A stretch of DNA of 64,000 nt from JAJDFU01 sp964641965 (GCA_964641965.1 CAZXLD010000007.1:62001-126000), one strand, 5' to 3'; positions 52,469 to 62,211 are shown, counted from the first letter of the stretch. Numbers and translations: made by a program. Notes: a model not told the origin generated them from the letters alone.

Positions 52469-53743
52469 ATGAGCATAGTTGAAATGCGCGTCCCGGAGAT
52501 CGGGGAGTCAATTACCGAAGTTACCCTGTCCCAATGGTTGATCAAAGATGGAGATATGGTCAAGTTGGACGAACCCATCTGCGAATTCGAATCCGACAAG
52601 GCAACACTTGAATTTCCAGCGGAGGCATCCGGAAAATTGATGCATGTGGCTAAGGAAGATGACGATCTTGAAATCGGAGCCCTCGTAGCCAAAATTGATA
52701 CTAGTGTAAGCCAAGAGTCTAATAATGGGTCCCCTTCCGCTCCGGCCGCCCCAAAAGAAAAGGAGCCGTCTAAAGAACCTGCTCCCAAGCCCGAACCGGT
52801 AGCGACAGCAGCCTCCAAAGAAAGCTATGCTGCCGGGTACCCTTCCCCAGCTGCGCAAAAGATCCTAAGGGAAAATGATGTCGCCCCCGGTCAAGTGCAA
52901 GGCACCGGAAGAGATGGTCGAATCACCAAAGAAGACGCTCAAAAAGCTGTAGAAGCCAAGGAGCAAACTCCTGCTAAGCCTCAGGCTCCTTCCCAGCCAA
53001 CACCGGAACCTATTACGGCTCCCAGCCCGCCTGTTGCTTTTAGCCGGGAAACCCATCGCAAAAAAATGAGTCGAATGAGGCGAACCATCGCCTCCAGACT
53101 GGTAAGCGCCAAGAACGATACGGCCATGCTCACTACCTTCAACGAGGTGGACTTGACTAATGTCATCGCCCTGCGCAAAAAGTACCAGGAGCAATTTGTA
53201 GAAAAGTATGGCATCAAGTTGGGCTTTATGTCCTTATTTGCCAAAGCCTGTGCCAAGGCTCTGCTCGAATTCCCTGACGTGAATGCTTTTATCGATGGGA
53301 ATGAAATGGTATACCACGATTTCGTAGATATCAGTATTGCGATTTCTACTCCCAACGGATTAGTAGTGCCTCCTGTCCACAATGTAGAAAGCCTACATTT
53401 TGCAGACATTGAAAGAAAAATCAAGGAATTAAGTGGTAAAGCTCGAAATGGAACCCTCTCCTTGGAAGAAATGAGCGGCGGCACCTTCACGATTACGAAT
53501 GGAGGTATTTTTGGCTCATTAAACAGTACTCCAATACTCAATCAGCCACAATCCGCCATCTTGGGTATGCATGCCATTATGCAACGCCCAATGGCCGTTA
53601 ACGGAGAGGTGAAGATTCGGCCAATGATGTATTTGGCCTTGAGCTACGATCACCGGGTTATCGACGGAAGTACTTCGGTGAGTTTCCTGGTGAAAGTGAA
53701 ACAGGTTTTGGAAGATCCATACCTGCTTTTATTAGATCTCTAG
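52469..53743 (+). CDS. odhB: 2-oxoglutarate dehydrogenase E2 (dihydrolipoyl succinyltransferase)
   Basis: 424 aa. The lipoyl domain (~1-80) carries the lipoylated Lys in ESDKATLEF (K44). A Pro/Ala-rich linker follows, then the peripheral-subunit-binding domain (~120-155, SPAAQKILRENDV, GTGRDGRITKEDA). The C-terminal catalytic core has TITNGGIFGSLNSTPILN and SYDHRVIDGS with the catalytic His and Asp. It transfers succinyl groups to CoA in the TCA cycle. The E1 gene (sucA/odhA), normally next to it, is not in the window. Confidence 0.96.
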   Translation: MSIVEMRVPEIGESITEVTLSQWLIKDGDMVKLDEPICEFESDKATLEFPAEASGKLMHVAKEDDDLEIGALVAKIDTSVSQESNNGSPSAPAAPKEKEPSKEPAPKPEPVATAASKESYAAGYPSPAAQKILRENDVAPGQVQGTGRDGRITKEDAQKAVEAKEQTPAKPQAPSQPTPEPITAPSPPVAFSRETHRKKMSRMRRTIASRLVSAKNDTAMLTTFNEVDLTNVIALRKKYQEQFVEKYGIKLGFMSLFAKACAKALLEFPDVNAFIDGNEMVYHDFVDISIAISTPNGLVVPPVHNVESLHFADIERKIKELSGKARNGTLSLEEMSGGTFTITNGGIFGSLNSTPILNQPQSAILGMHAIMQRPMAVNGEVKIRPMMYLALSYDHRVIDGSTSVSFLVKVKQVLEDPYLLLLDL

Positions 53744-53816
53744 GTGGATTGTGCTAAATTTTATCCCAGTAGTAAACCTCCTGCGGTAGATGCAATAACT
53801 GTGTTAATTCCCCCGC

Positions 53817-54341
53817 ATGACACTTACTGAATTTTTTGATTGGGTCTCCATACACCCGGGGTGGGTACTGGGCTACTTCATAGTCCTGCCCCTGTTAGCC
53901 TTGATCGTAGGTCGAATTGCCGGAGATAATGCCATTTATTCTCCCTGGAATTATATTTTTTCAGCGCTTATATACCTGGTTTGCGTACCGGGACTCTTTG
54001 CCCTTACCTTGAATATTTACCTGTTCCTGTTTGAACGAATGAGCATCCTGGAGACAGATATCCTGGTTCAATGGTTGCCTGTTCTAGGTATGTTTATCAC
54101 CCTACCCATCATCCGAAAGCAAGTCAATTTAGACTTCGTACCCGGATTCGGAAGGCTTTCCGGGCTGATCCTAATGATCCTAGTGGTGCTTTCTATCCTC
54201 TGGGTATTGGATAAAACCCGAATTTGGTTTATTTCTTATTTGCCGGTAAGCTATGTACTCCTACTATTTGTTGTATTACTGGTAACCCTATACTGGGCAA
54301 CTCGAAAGGTATTTGGAAGCCCCTATCGTAGCACCAGGTGA
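53817..54341 (+). CDS. Small multi-pass membrane protein of unknown function
   Basis: 174 aa with four to five hydrophobic segments: VLGYFIVLPLLALIVG, FSALIYLVCVPGLFALTLN, VQWLPVLGMFITLPII, GLILMILVVLSILWVL and YVLLLFVVLLVTLYW. There is no signal cleavage site and no known motif. The last polar residues are basic. It starts 73 nt after odhB on the same strand and may be co-transcribed. It is convergent with the DUF5682 gene. Confidence 0.7.
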   Translation: MTLTEFFDWVSIHPGWVLGYFIVLPLLALIVGRIAGDNAIYSPWNYIFSALIYLVCVPGLFALTLNIYLFLFERMSILETDILVQWLPVLGMFITLPIIRKQVNLDFVPGFGRLSGLILMILVVLSILWVLDKTRIWFISYLPVSYVLLLFVVLLVTLYWATRKVFGSPYRSTR

Positions 54342-54530
54342 GCAAGATTAACAAGGTACTTTAAAAAAATACCAGGATTAATCCGGGGAGGAATAACCCT
54401 GGCCGAAAAGCGACTTTAGATTGCAGGAAAGATTTTGAACTTGGTTATTCCACCAAGTATAAATCTTACTTCTAATGTCCTACCTGGAACTAAACTGAAG
54501 TTTAACAGCAAGTTAAGTCCTCTTTAAGGA

Positions 54531-56747
54531 TTAGAGTTGCTTGCGAATGGAGGGTAGTGAGATCGCCAAAAGCTCTTCATCCCATTGGACAAGGTCAGGA
54601 GGGGTTTCTTCCTTGTCCTGTTTGGCTTGAAACATCATTTTACTTCTTTCGGAGGCAGTAAAATGGGCAAAAGTCCGGCGAAGAATTGGGAGTACCTCCT
54701 GAAAGTGTTGCTCCGGTAATTGCTGAATCCATTGGTCCAACAAGTCCCACAATGCCCGTTGTCGAATTAGCAAAAGACCGCTTCCAAATAAAAACCCCTC
54801 CAGCCAGATAGCTGCCTCTTGGTTATCAGATAAAGCAAATTGAAAAACCTGATAGATGCGGTTCCTTCCCACATTCCCCCTATCCAGCAACATTCGGGCG
54901 GAGAACCCTTGTAAAAGACTGTGAACGCCTTGCTGGTCCATTAATTTTAGCAGTGTATCTTCCCAATCCGAGTCAGCCTTTGGCCACCGCAACAATCCAA
55001 GACTGTGGTTGAGTTGAATGAGTTCTTGGAAGAGTGCCTTTGCCAATGTGTCATCAATTTGGCTGGCCAAGGCGGGTAAGCCTAAAAAAATTCTTGGTAG
55101 ACTGTGTTTGATCAATTCCTCAACCGAAACGATATCTGTACCACGTACATCCCCATACCGAAGAACCTGGACAAGCGGAGGGATTGCCACCATAAGCTCC
55201 CGAATGGCTGGACTTATTGCAGCTCGATCTTCCAATAGGCGGATCAATACTTTCAGGGCTTCCGGTAGTTCCGCTGCTAAGACCCGATACAATAAGGGAC
55301 TTAACGCTCCTAATTGCTCCATCTCACTAGCCTTTTCAACAATAAATCTGCTAGCTGCTTCTTCCACGGTATTGCCCCACATGCCCGCTTCAATGATCCG
55401 TATGGCATAGTCTGCCTTCCATTTCAGCCGCCAAACTTCCTTAAAACCCCCTTTTTGTTCCTCCGAACCTGCTCTCAATTGCCCCCATGGAATATCCAGC
55501 AAGTCAAGCCGGTGCAACAACAGGCTTGCTTTTAAATTCGCAGGTTTACGTAAATCCAGTTCTTTGGTCAGCGGCCTTGTAGTTTTATATTCTTCGGTTA
55601 ATCGTGCTGACCGGATTTGTTTTTCAAAATCCTGCTGTAAAGGAATGCGTGGCAAGTCGTCTGGGATATTACCTTGTCGATCCCCTATGGTGAGTCGCTC
55701 GTGGATCAAAGCCAACGGTTTGCTATCTCCCATGGTAAACACGGATTGGACAGCTTCTTGAAGCTCATCTAGCCCTGGATTGGCTAATCCACGCAAAGCA
55801 GCAAGGGTAACTGCCAGCCGAGAGGCTTCCACGGCATGTGCAGCAGAAATAGGAAGGTCTTCAGCTCGCATTAATCGGGCTGCCTTGCTCATCCAAATCG
55901 TATGGCTATTGGATCGATCTTGGTATAGGAGTTCGTACCAGGCTGGCGATAGTACCCCAGCTCCATAGCCGGCGGCTTTTGCCAGGCGGTTGTATCCCCA
56001 TGGAATCCATGTAGCGGCAGTTTTAATTTTTTTCAACCCTTTCAAAGAAGAGTTATCTGTTTTTGCAGGAATCTGCTGCCATTTCTTGATTGCAGGTACA
56101 TGCCAAGCTCCACAAACAACCGCTATTCGATCAACCGGTTTTTTAGCTGCCTGCCGCAGTGCCTTGCGCATGAATGCCTCTCTCAGTAAAGTCTCCCGAC
56201 TTTCCTGTCGTTGAGTTTCATTACGCAGTGCATTCATCATTTCTCCAATCGCTTCAAAAATGGAGTCTGTCTGATCAGTGCGCTCAAAGGTCATCTCCCA
56301 CCACCGCTCTGTATCCGAATAGCCGGCTAGCTCTGCCATAGCCCTCAGCGGATCCAATTCTAAGGACCTGGATGCTATCCTTGAAAACTCAGACCTTTCA
56401 AAGAATTCGATCTGACCATCGGATACGGATAAAGAGAACTGAAAATGCATAGGGAGATCCATGGGAACTACTTCAATCGCATTTTTAAACGCATAGGTAA
56501 GCGCTCGCCATTCTGGTGAAAAAAGAGCAAAAGGAAGGTAGGAAGCTTTAGTAAAATCTTTAGGGCTGTACAAGAGTAAGGCTACCGGTGGCTCCAATTT
56601 AGGATGATTGACCCATTCCAGAACCTCGAGCGCGTCTGCTGGTAGTTCGATCAATATACACTGTGGCCGAAAGGTGTTCAATGCCGCTTCTAAATTTCGG
56701 GCAGAGCCGGGGCCATGATGCCGAATTCCAAAATATCGAATCTCCAA
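54531..56747 (-). CDS. DUF5682 family protein (MoxR-associated)
   Basis: 738 aa. It opens with the family signature YFGIRHHGPGSARNLEAAL, then QCILIELPADALEVLEW. Further on are VPMDLPMHF and VCGAWHVPAI, which together resemble a TraB/EreA-like hydrolase scaffold. The C-terminal half is all-helical. In other genomes DUF5682 proteins are encoded with a MoxR AAA+ ATPase, DUF5691, a SWIM zinc-finger protein and a VWA (CoxE-like) protein; their joint function is not established. Here it follows the MoxR gene by 46 nt and ends the cluster. No VWA gene follows. Confidence 0.88.
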   Translation of the reverse strand: MEIRYFGIRHHGPGSARNLEAALNTFRPQCILIELPADALEVLEWVNHPKLEPPVALLLYSPKDFTKASYLPFALFSPEWRALTYAFKNAIEVVPMDLPMHFQFSLSVSDGQIEFFERSEFSRIASRSLELDPLRAMAELAGYSDTERWWEMTFERTDQTDSIFEAIGEMMNALRNETQRQESRETLLREAFMRKALRQAAKKPVDRIAVVCGAWHVPAIKKWQQIPAKTDNSSLKGLKKIKTAATWIPWGYNRLAKAAGYGAGVLSPAWYELLYQDRSNSHTIWMSKAARLMRAEDLPISAAHAVEASRLAVTLAALRGLANPGLDELQEAVQSVFTMGDSKPLALIHERLTIGDRQGNIPDDLPRIPLQQDFEKQIRSARLTEEYKTTRPLTKELDLRKPANLKASLLLHRLDLLDIPWGQLRAGSEEQKGGFKEVWRLKWKADYAIRIIEAGMWGNTVEEAASRFIVEKASEMEQLGALSPLLYRVLAAELPEALKVLIRLLEDRAAISPAIRELMVAIPPLVQVLRYGDVRGTDIVSVEELIKHSLPRIFLGLPALASQIDDTLAKALFQELIQLNHSLGLLRWPKADSDWEDTLLKLMDQQGVHSLLQGFSARMLLDRGNVGRNRIYQVFQFALSDNQEAAIWLEGFLFGSGLLLIRQRALWDLLDQWIQQLPEQHFQEVLPILRRTFAHFTASERSKMMFQAKQDKEETPPDLVQWDEELLAISLPSIRKQL

Positions 56748-56793
56748 AATTTTGTTTGCTTACTGGATTCCAAAAAAGAGTTGAAGCCTAATG

Positions 56794-57888
56794 CTACATG
56801 TACGCTTTACAAGCTTTGTACCAGGGCGACCAATCTTCCCTGGGTCGCATGATTACCTCCAGGTATTCTGCCCAAGCGGTCTTATCTTGATTGGTATCTT
56901 TAATAATGGCTCCAGTGATACCGGCGGCCAGGTCTTGAGGGCCAATAGTTCCGTCCCCGAAATGAGTAGCTAAGGCTAATCCGTGATGCATAACGGAGAT
57001 CGCCTCAGCCGTACTTAAGGTAGAGGTAGGCACTTTTAATTTTTGCGTTCCATCCTCTGTTTTTCCGTTGCGTAGCTCCCTGAAGATCGTGACCAACCGG
57101 CGTACTTCGGCAGTCATATCCTTGGGCAAGGGGAGTTCCAGACTAATGCTGGTTTGCGTCACGCGCGCCATTACAATTTCGACTTCTTCCTCGAGTGTCT
57201 TTGGAAGGGGCATAACCACCGTATTGAATCTACGACGAAGAGCACTGCTCAATTCATTGATTCCTTTATCCCGGTCATTTGCGGTAGCAATCAAATTAAA
57301 CCCACGGCGGGCATATACTTCCTTGCCAAGTTCAGGTATGGGCAATGTCTTTTCGGATAGCAAAGTGATCAATGAATCCTGGACCTCAGCCGGGATGCGG
57401 GTGAGCTCTTCCACACGTGTCACTTTGCCTTGCTGCATGGCCACCATGATTGGACTTGGCACCAATGCCTTTTCGGAAGGGCCTTCCGATAGCAATCGGG
57501 CATAATTCCAGCCATACCGAAGCGCTTCTTCAGGAAGGCCGGCGGTACCTTGGACGAGCAGTGTCGACTGACCACTGATAGCTGCTGCCATATGCTCGGC
57601 AACCCAAGTCTTCGCCGTACCTGGAACACCGATAAGCAGTAAAGCACGATCCGTCAGCAAGGTGGCGACAGCCAATTCAATTAGCTTTCGATCCCCAAAA
57701 TATTTTGGGCTGATTACCAATCCGGATTTTAGAGTACCACCCAGTAGGTAAGTAATTACCCCCTTGGGAGATAATAGCCATCCGGTGGGCCGGAGCTTGA
57801 TATCGTCTTGTTCTCGCAAAGCTTCCAACTCCTCCGAATAGGCGACTTCTGCTTGTGGCCTTAAAATATCTTGCTTGTTGACCGTCAT
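56794..57888 (-). CDS. MoxR-family AAA+ ATPase
   Basis: 364 aa. Walker A is LLIGVPGTAKTWVAEHM (GVPGTAKT, about residues 96-103). Later come VTRVEELTRIPAEVQDSLIT (Walker B region/sensor) and FNLIATANDRDKGINELSSA with the sensor 1 Asn, then LRRRFNTVVMPLP (Arg finger area). MoxR ATPases usually remodel or load metal into partner proteins, often together with a VWA protein. Its start overlaps the DUF5691 stop by 4 nt (ATGA), showing translational coupling. It is the likely motor of this three-gene unit. Confidence 0.93.
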   Translation of the reverse strand: MTVNKQDILRPQAEVAYSEELEALREQDDIKLRPTGWLLSPKGVITYLLGGTLKSGLVISPKYFGDRKLIELAVATLLTDRALLLIGVPGTAKTWVAEHMAAAISGQSTLLVQGTAGLPEEALRYGWNYARLLSEGPSEKALVPSPIMVAMQQGKVTRVEELTRIPAEVQDSLITLLSEKTLPIPELGKEVYARRGFNLIATANDRDKGINELSSALRRRFNTVVMPLPKTLEEEVEIVMARVTQTSISLELPLPKDMTAEVRRLVTIFRELRNGKTEDGTQKLKVPTSTLSTAEAISVMHHGLALATHFGDGTIGPQDLAAGITGAIIKDTNQDKTAWAEYLEVIMRPREDWSPWYKACKAYM

Positions 57889-59375
57889 TCCAGGTAGATA
57901 TTGAGATCCTTATAAAATTCCAAACGAAACTGAAGTATTCGTTGAAAGGTCCTGACCTCCTGTTTCCATTGCTCCCAAAGATAACCGTAGTCTGGCCATC
58001 CTTGCTCCCAAAGGTGCAATTCCTTCGGTCGAATTCGATAGGCAGCGGAGCGCAGGACTTTCCTGTAGTGCCACCCTTTCCAATCATATGTTTTTCTGGT
58101 AGCTAACCACTCCTGAAAAGGGGCCAATACTTTTCTAACCATCCCTCCTGGCCAGCTTACCTTTCCATATAGCAACAGATCCATCAGCAGGCTCTGCTCG
58201 GGAATCAGATGTTTGTATTTTCGAAGCTCTGCACTCACCAATCCTAAGTAATCATCCTCTGAGAGCACAGATACCAGTTCCTTGATTTTAGTGGATGTAA
58301 AACTCAAATCCTCCCGCTGGTGGAGCTTCAATAAGGCTACCGCCCCCGTTGAATGGTTCCCTTTGATAACAGCTTCGAAAAACCCTTGTAACCAGGCTTT
58401 TCCAAACTTGCTTTCATACATTGTGTCCACGATGGTCCCTAAAGGCTTTTTATAGGCTGTATCCCAATAGGCAGGGTCAGTATATCGCGCAAACAATTTC
58501 ATTTGTTCAATCGGTTTTTTAGACCACAAACCGAGATGCTTCCATTCTTCGGGGGGATGTTGGGGCATAGTCAACCGGAAAGTATCCTTCTCCAATGGTA
58601 GCGTATCTTCCAGGTAAGTGTTCCAACGGATGGTCAGTGAAGATGACTTTTCCAGTAGCAGCAGGGAAGCTATTTTTTTTCTGACCTCCTTTCGATTATC
58701 CGGCAAAAAGGCTTCTAATATTTCGGAATCCGCTTTTATTAAAGGCGGCTCAAAAGCTTGAAGGTAAAACAGCTTTTCCGATGTATCCCAGGAGCTCCAT
58801 TCGTTCTTCCAACCAGCCCATCTTTGACCCTGTAAGCGCTTTAGTCGTAGAGCAGCTAATTTGGTGTCCGGATTTGGAATTTGATCGCTTTCTATCAAAA
58901 GTGGAGCAAATATATGCCACCGTGGGTTTAGGCTGGCCAACCAAGCGTCCGTAGGATGTAATTGTTGCTGCAACAAATAGAACAAGGCTTGGTCTTCAAG
59001 CCCCCGATTCAATAAAGGAGGTAATTGCTCGGGAGGAAATGCTACTTGAAGTTTCAGTAGGACTGCCGTTGCTTCGTACAGAAAAGGTGCAAAATCGCCA
59101 TCTAATAGCCGTCCAAATTGCTTGGCAAGCTGAGTAGACATTTGAATGCGATCATCCTTGGGTGGGGCAATCCTTTTTTTTGCTGGATCGCCAATTGCTA
59201 AAGGCAGGCTTGTTCTCCTCAGAAAGCCCAATAGTGCAGCTGCTTGGGCCACTGCTTCAGCTGGGTCCTCAGCCAATGGGAACCCCAGCAATCGTTCCAG
59301 CTCAATCCTGGTTTCATAATCGAGGGTAGTCCGATCCGTACCCAACAGAGAAACATTAATTAGTTGTTGCCACAT
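57885..59375 (-). CDS. DUF5691 family protein (MoxR-associated)
   Basis: 496 aa. It begins MWQQLINVSLLGTDRTTLDY, matching the DUF5691 opening (x-L-x-x-A-L-L-G-T-D-R). The rest is mostly helical with repeated LxxL/Trp patterns (PRWHIFAPLLIESDQIPNPD, KTYDWKGWHYRKVLRS). No signal peptide or membrane segment is seen. It is the first gene of the DUF5691-MoxR-DUF5682 unit and is coupled to MoxR by a 4-nt overlap. It may recognise a substrate or act as a scaffold; the biochemical role is unknown. The SWIM zinc-finger gene that usually stands upstream is replaced by a glycosyltransferase. Confidence 0.85.
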   Translation of the reverse strand: MWQQLINVSLLGTDRTTLDYETRIELERLLGFPLAEDPAEAVAQAAALLGFLRRTSLPLAIGDPAKKRIAPPKDDRIQMSTQLAKQFGRLLDGDFAPFLYEATAVLLKLQVAFPPEQLPPLLNRGLEDQALFYLLQQQLHPTDAWLASLNPRWHIFAPLLIESDQIPNPDTKLAALRLKRLQGQRWAGWKNEWSSWDTSEKLFYLQAFEPPLIKADSEILEAFLPDNRKEVRKKIASLLLLEKSSSLTIRWNTYLEDTLPLEKDTFRLTMPQHPPEEWKHLGLWSKKPIEQMKLFARYTDPAYWDTAYKKPLGTIVDTMYESKFGKAWLQGFFEAVIKGNHSTGAVALLKLHQREDLSFTSTKIKELVSVLSEDDYLGLVSAELRKYKHLIPEQSLLMDLLLYGKVSWPGGMVRKVLAPFQEWLATRKTYDWKGWHYRKVLRSAAYRIRPKELHLWEQGWPDYGYLWEQWKQEVRTFQRILQFRLEFYKDLNIYLE

Positions 59376-59420
59376 AGATTCCGAATCTATTGTATTTCGT
59401 GGTCAGACTGTCGATAAGTA

Positions 59421-60431
59421 TCAACGGAAGAAGAAAATCTGTTCGTTGGCAAAACCCTGTTTTTCCAATTCCAGCTGAATCTTCTTTTGGTCTTCCCTAG
59501 CACTTACAATTACGCATACCTGCGCCTCTCGAATTTGATCCAAATGATCCGTCGACCGAACTGGATGGCCGTAGATCTGCTTACCGATTTTAGCGGGGTT
59601 ATTTGTTATCCAGCTGAATCGAGCTCCCTCTTGCAGAAGAAGTTGGACCACTTCCTTTCCTCTTTTCCCAGCACCCCAAATGAGAAGTGGCCGATCAAAA
59701 TCCCGATGAATCCGAAGAAACCAGTACACCTTTAGGGCAAAGAAACTGTTGTCCAAGTATGCTTCCTGGGTTCTAGAGCTGCGACGCTCATGATCTCTCC
59801 AATGATGCAAAACCTCTTTGCATCCAATAAATCGGATACCACCGGCCCACAAACGAAAACAAAGGTCGTAGTCTTCAGGGTAACGCTCTCCCTGAAAAGC
59901 TCCGCAGTAAGCCAAATCCTGGCGGCGAATCATCCAACAGGGTGAAGGAAGTACACATTCGCGATATAGCTCTCGCTCCCAATTTTCTAATTCAATTACC
60001 GAATTGAGCCATTCTGCATACCGTTGATACCCCTTTCCCACAGTAGTTTCGGAAAAATAAGACACCTGTCCGGTAACTACATTACCCGGTCCATGAGTAG
60101 CCAGGCGAGTTCCCAAAGTTTCCAGCTTTAGGGGCTCCATCAGATCATCGGCGTCCATCCGTGTGATAAATGTACCGTTCGAATGGTGAAAGGCTGTTCG
60201 CAGAGCAGCTTGGATGCCTACGCCTCGATTGGGTAAATGCCGAATACGCCTTTCTCGTTTAGCAAAAGCTGCTAAAATAGATAAACTGGAATCTTCTGAA
60301 TGGTCGTCTACAGTAATAAGTTCCCAGTTTTCAAGGGTTTGATTCAAAATACTTTCTACGCAGGCAGGCAAAAATGATTCAGCATTGCGTACAGGCATCA
60401 AAATAGAAATCGAGGGTAGCATATAAGGCAT
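59421..60431 (-). CDS. Family 2 glycosyltransferase with C-terminal Rossmann-like domain
   Basis: 336 aa from ATG 60431; the frame is open to ATG 60485, but the domain begins right after MLPSISILMPVRNAESF. The GT-A core has ITVDDHSEDSS and the metal-binding DxD in TRMDADDLMEP, then ERYPEDYDLCFRLW, typical of GT2. The last ~110 residues are a separate unit starting PLLIWGAGKRGKEVVQLL, a nucleotide-binding-type glycine motif like the N-terminal domain of PglD-type sugar acyltransferases. It probably adds a sugar to a surface glycan. It is 45 nt upstream of the DUF5691 gene on the same strand but is not obviously part of that system. Confidence 0.88.
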   Translation of the reverse strand: MPYMLPSISILMPVRNAESFLPACVESILNQTLENWELITVDDHSEDSSLSILAAFAKRERRIRHLPNRGVGIQAALRTAFHHSNGTFITRMDADDLMEPLKLETLGTRLATHGPGNVVTGQVSYFSETTVGKGYQRYAEWLNSVIELENWERELYRECVLPSPCWMIRRQDLAYCGAFQGERYPEDYDLCFRLWAGGIRFIGCKEVLHHWRDHERRSSRTQEAYLDNSFFALKVYWFLRIHRDFDRPLLIWGAGKRGKEVVQLLLQEGARFSWITNNPAKIGKQIYGHPVRSTDHLDQIREAQVCVIVSAREDQKKIQLELEKQGFANEQIFFFR

Positions 60432-60552
60432 GGCCAATATAGTTATACACCAAATTATCTTAAGCTCGTAGTATACAGGAACCAAATCCCGTATTGAGGT
60501 TTTAAAGGCTAAGGATTGGCAGAATTGCTTTTCATACTAGCTGCATAAAGTG

Positions 60553-60584
60553 TTTTGAGAATCAGGCCAAAACCCTAAATTTGC
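60553..60584 (+). promoter_or_regulatory. Promoter for atpD (-33 TTTTG, -7 TAAATTTGC)
   Basis: TTTTG at 60553-60557 and TAAATTTG at 60576-60583 are separated by 18 nt, a full Bacteroidota-type promoter. It lies about 47 nt before the atpD start. Confidence 0.75.
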
Positions 60585-60630
60585 ACCGTTTTATATGCAA
60601 CGTTCATTATCATCGTAATACCTCATTTCT

Positions 60631-62148
60631 ATGGCAAATACCGGCCAAGTGAAACAGGTGATTGGGCCTGTAGTCGACGTGATTTTTCATGACGACGCCA
60701 AATTACCCGAAATTTATACTGCTCTCGAAATCCCTCAAGGAGAAAATCAGACCCTTGTCCTTGAGGTGCAGCAACACCTCGGAGAAGATAGCGTTCGTAC
60801 GATCGCGATGGATTCTACTGAGGGCCTTACGCGGGGCACTGAAGTGATTGATACTGGTAAGCCAATTTCTATGCCCACAGGTGAGGTAATCAAAGGTCGC
60901 CTGTTTAACGTGGTGGGACAGACCATTGACGGAATCGGGCCAATCGAAAGAAGTGAAAATGCCTATTCCATCCACCGGAAACCACCTACCTATGAAGAAC
61001 TCTCAACCGAGCGGGAAGTATTGTTTACCGGTATTAAGGTGATCGATTTGATTGAGCCTTACATGAAAGGAGGGAAAATTGGCCTTTTCGGTGGTGCAGG
61101 GGTAGGTAAAACCGTATTGATCATGGAATTGATCAACAATATTGCCAAGGCCTATGAGGGAATCTCTGTATTCGCCGGTGTGGGTGAACGAACTCGGGAG
61201 GGGAATGACCTGCTTCGGGAAATGTTGGAGTCAGGAGTGATCAAGTACGGTGATGCGTTTTTCGAAAGTATGGAAGCAGGCGGATGGGATCTCTCCAAAG
61301 TAGATGCCGAAGCCCTGGCTGATTCAAAAGCAACGCTGGTGTTCGGGCAAATGAACGAACCTCCGGGTGCACGTGCGCGTGTAGCCTTATCGGGGTTGAC
61401 TGTAGCCGAGTACTATCGGGATGGAGACCTGGATGATCCAACTGGTGGACGCGACATTCTCTTTTTTATCGATAATATTTTCCGCTTTACCCAAGCAGGA
61501 TCGGAGGTATCTGCTTTGTTGGGACGGATGCCTTCTGCGGTAGGATATCAGCCTACTCTGGCTACAGAAATGGGTATCATGCAAGAACGGATTACCTCTA
61601 CCAAAAGGGGTTCCATTACCTCTGTACAGGCGGTATATGTGCCTGCGGATGACTTGACAGACCCTGCTCCGGCTACTACATTTGCCCACTTGGATGCTAC
61701 TACAGTATTGAGCCGTAAGATTGCTTCTCTTGGTATTTATCCTGCAGTAGATCCTTTGGACTCTACAAGCCGTATTTTGGAGCCATCCATTGTAGGAGAT
61801 GAACACTATGATTGTGCCCAGCGGGTAAAAAATATCCTACAGCGCTACAACGAACTTCAGGATATCATCGCCATTTTGGGTATGGAAGAATTGAGCGAAG
61901 AAGATAAGCAGGTGGTACACCGGGCGCGTCGGGTTCAGCGCTTCCTTTCTCAACCTTTCCATGTTGCTGAACAGTTTACCGGTCTTGAAGGCGTCTTGGT
62001 GCCCATTGAAGAAACGATCCGTGGATTCACCATGATTATGAATGGAGAGGTGGATCAATATCCGGAAGCTGCATTCAACCTGAAAGGATCCATTGATGAT
62101 GTGATTGAAGCCGGTGAAAAGATGCTGGCAGAAGTTGAAGAAGCATAA
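60631..62148 (+). CDS. atpD: F1F0 ATP synthase subunit beta
   Basis: 505 aa, slightly longer than E. coli beta as is common in Bacteroidota. The P-loop GGAGVGKT is at ~148-155, followed by GERTREGNDLL with the catalytic Glu. Walker B is in ILFFIDNIFRFTQAG, and LLGRMPSAVGYQPTLATEMG is the family signature. As the catalytic subunit of F1 it makes or hydrolyses ATP. atpC follows; the remaining atp genes are not in the window, which is normal for this phylum. Confidence 0.99.
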   Translation: MANTGQVKQVIGPVVDVIFHDDAKLPEIYTALEIPQGENQTLVLEVQQHLGEDSVRTIAMDSTEGLTRGTEVIDTGKPISMPTGEVIKGRLFNVVGQTIDGIGPIERSENAYSIHRKPPTYEELSTEREVLFTGIKVIDLIEPYMKGGKIGLFGGAGVGKTVLIMELINNIAKAYEGISVFAGVGERTREGNDLLREMLESGVIKYGDAFFESMEAGGWDLSKVDAEALADSKATLVFGQMNEPPGARARVALSGLTVAEYYRDGDLDDPTGGRDILFFIDNIFRFTQAGSEVSALLGRMPSAVGYQPTLATEMGIMQERITSTKRGSITSVQAVYVPADDLTDPAPATTFAHLDATTVLSRKIASLGIYPAVDPLDSTSRILEPSIVGDEHYDCAQRVKNILQRYNELQDIIAILGMEELSEEDKQVVHRARRVQRFLSQPFHVAEQFTGLEGVLVPIEETIRGFTMIMNGEVDQYPEAAFNLKGSIDDVIEAGEKMLAEVEEA

Positions 62149-62188
62149 GGAGTTTCGGAAAAGCTGCATCCAAATTGTAATATGCAAG

Positions 62189-62211
62189 GCAAGCTCTGAG
62201 GAGGAGCTTGC
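62189..62211 (+). other. Intercistronic hairpin between atpD and atpC
   Basis: GCAAGCTC-TGAGGAG-GAGCTTGC makes an 8-bp perfect stem with a purine-rich loop. It ends 15 nt before the atpC start, and the GAGGAG in the loop and right arm is the nearest Shine-Dalgarno-like sequence. It may adjust atpC translation or mRNA processing. Confidence 0.5.

Noticed and set aside
57068..57505. 145-aa open frame opposite the MoxR gene
   Set aside because: Ser/Arg-rich shadow of a conserved AAA+ ATPase.
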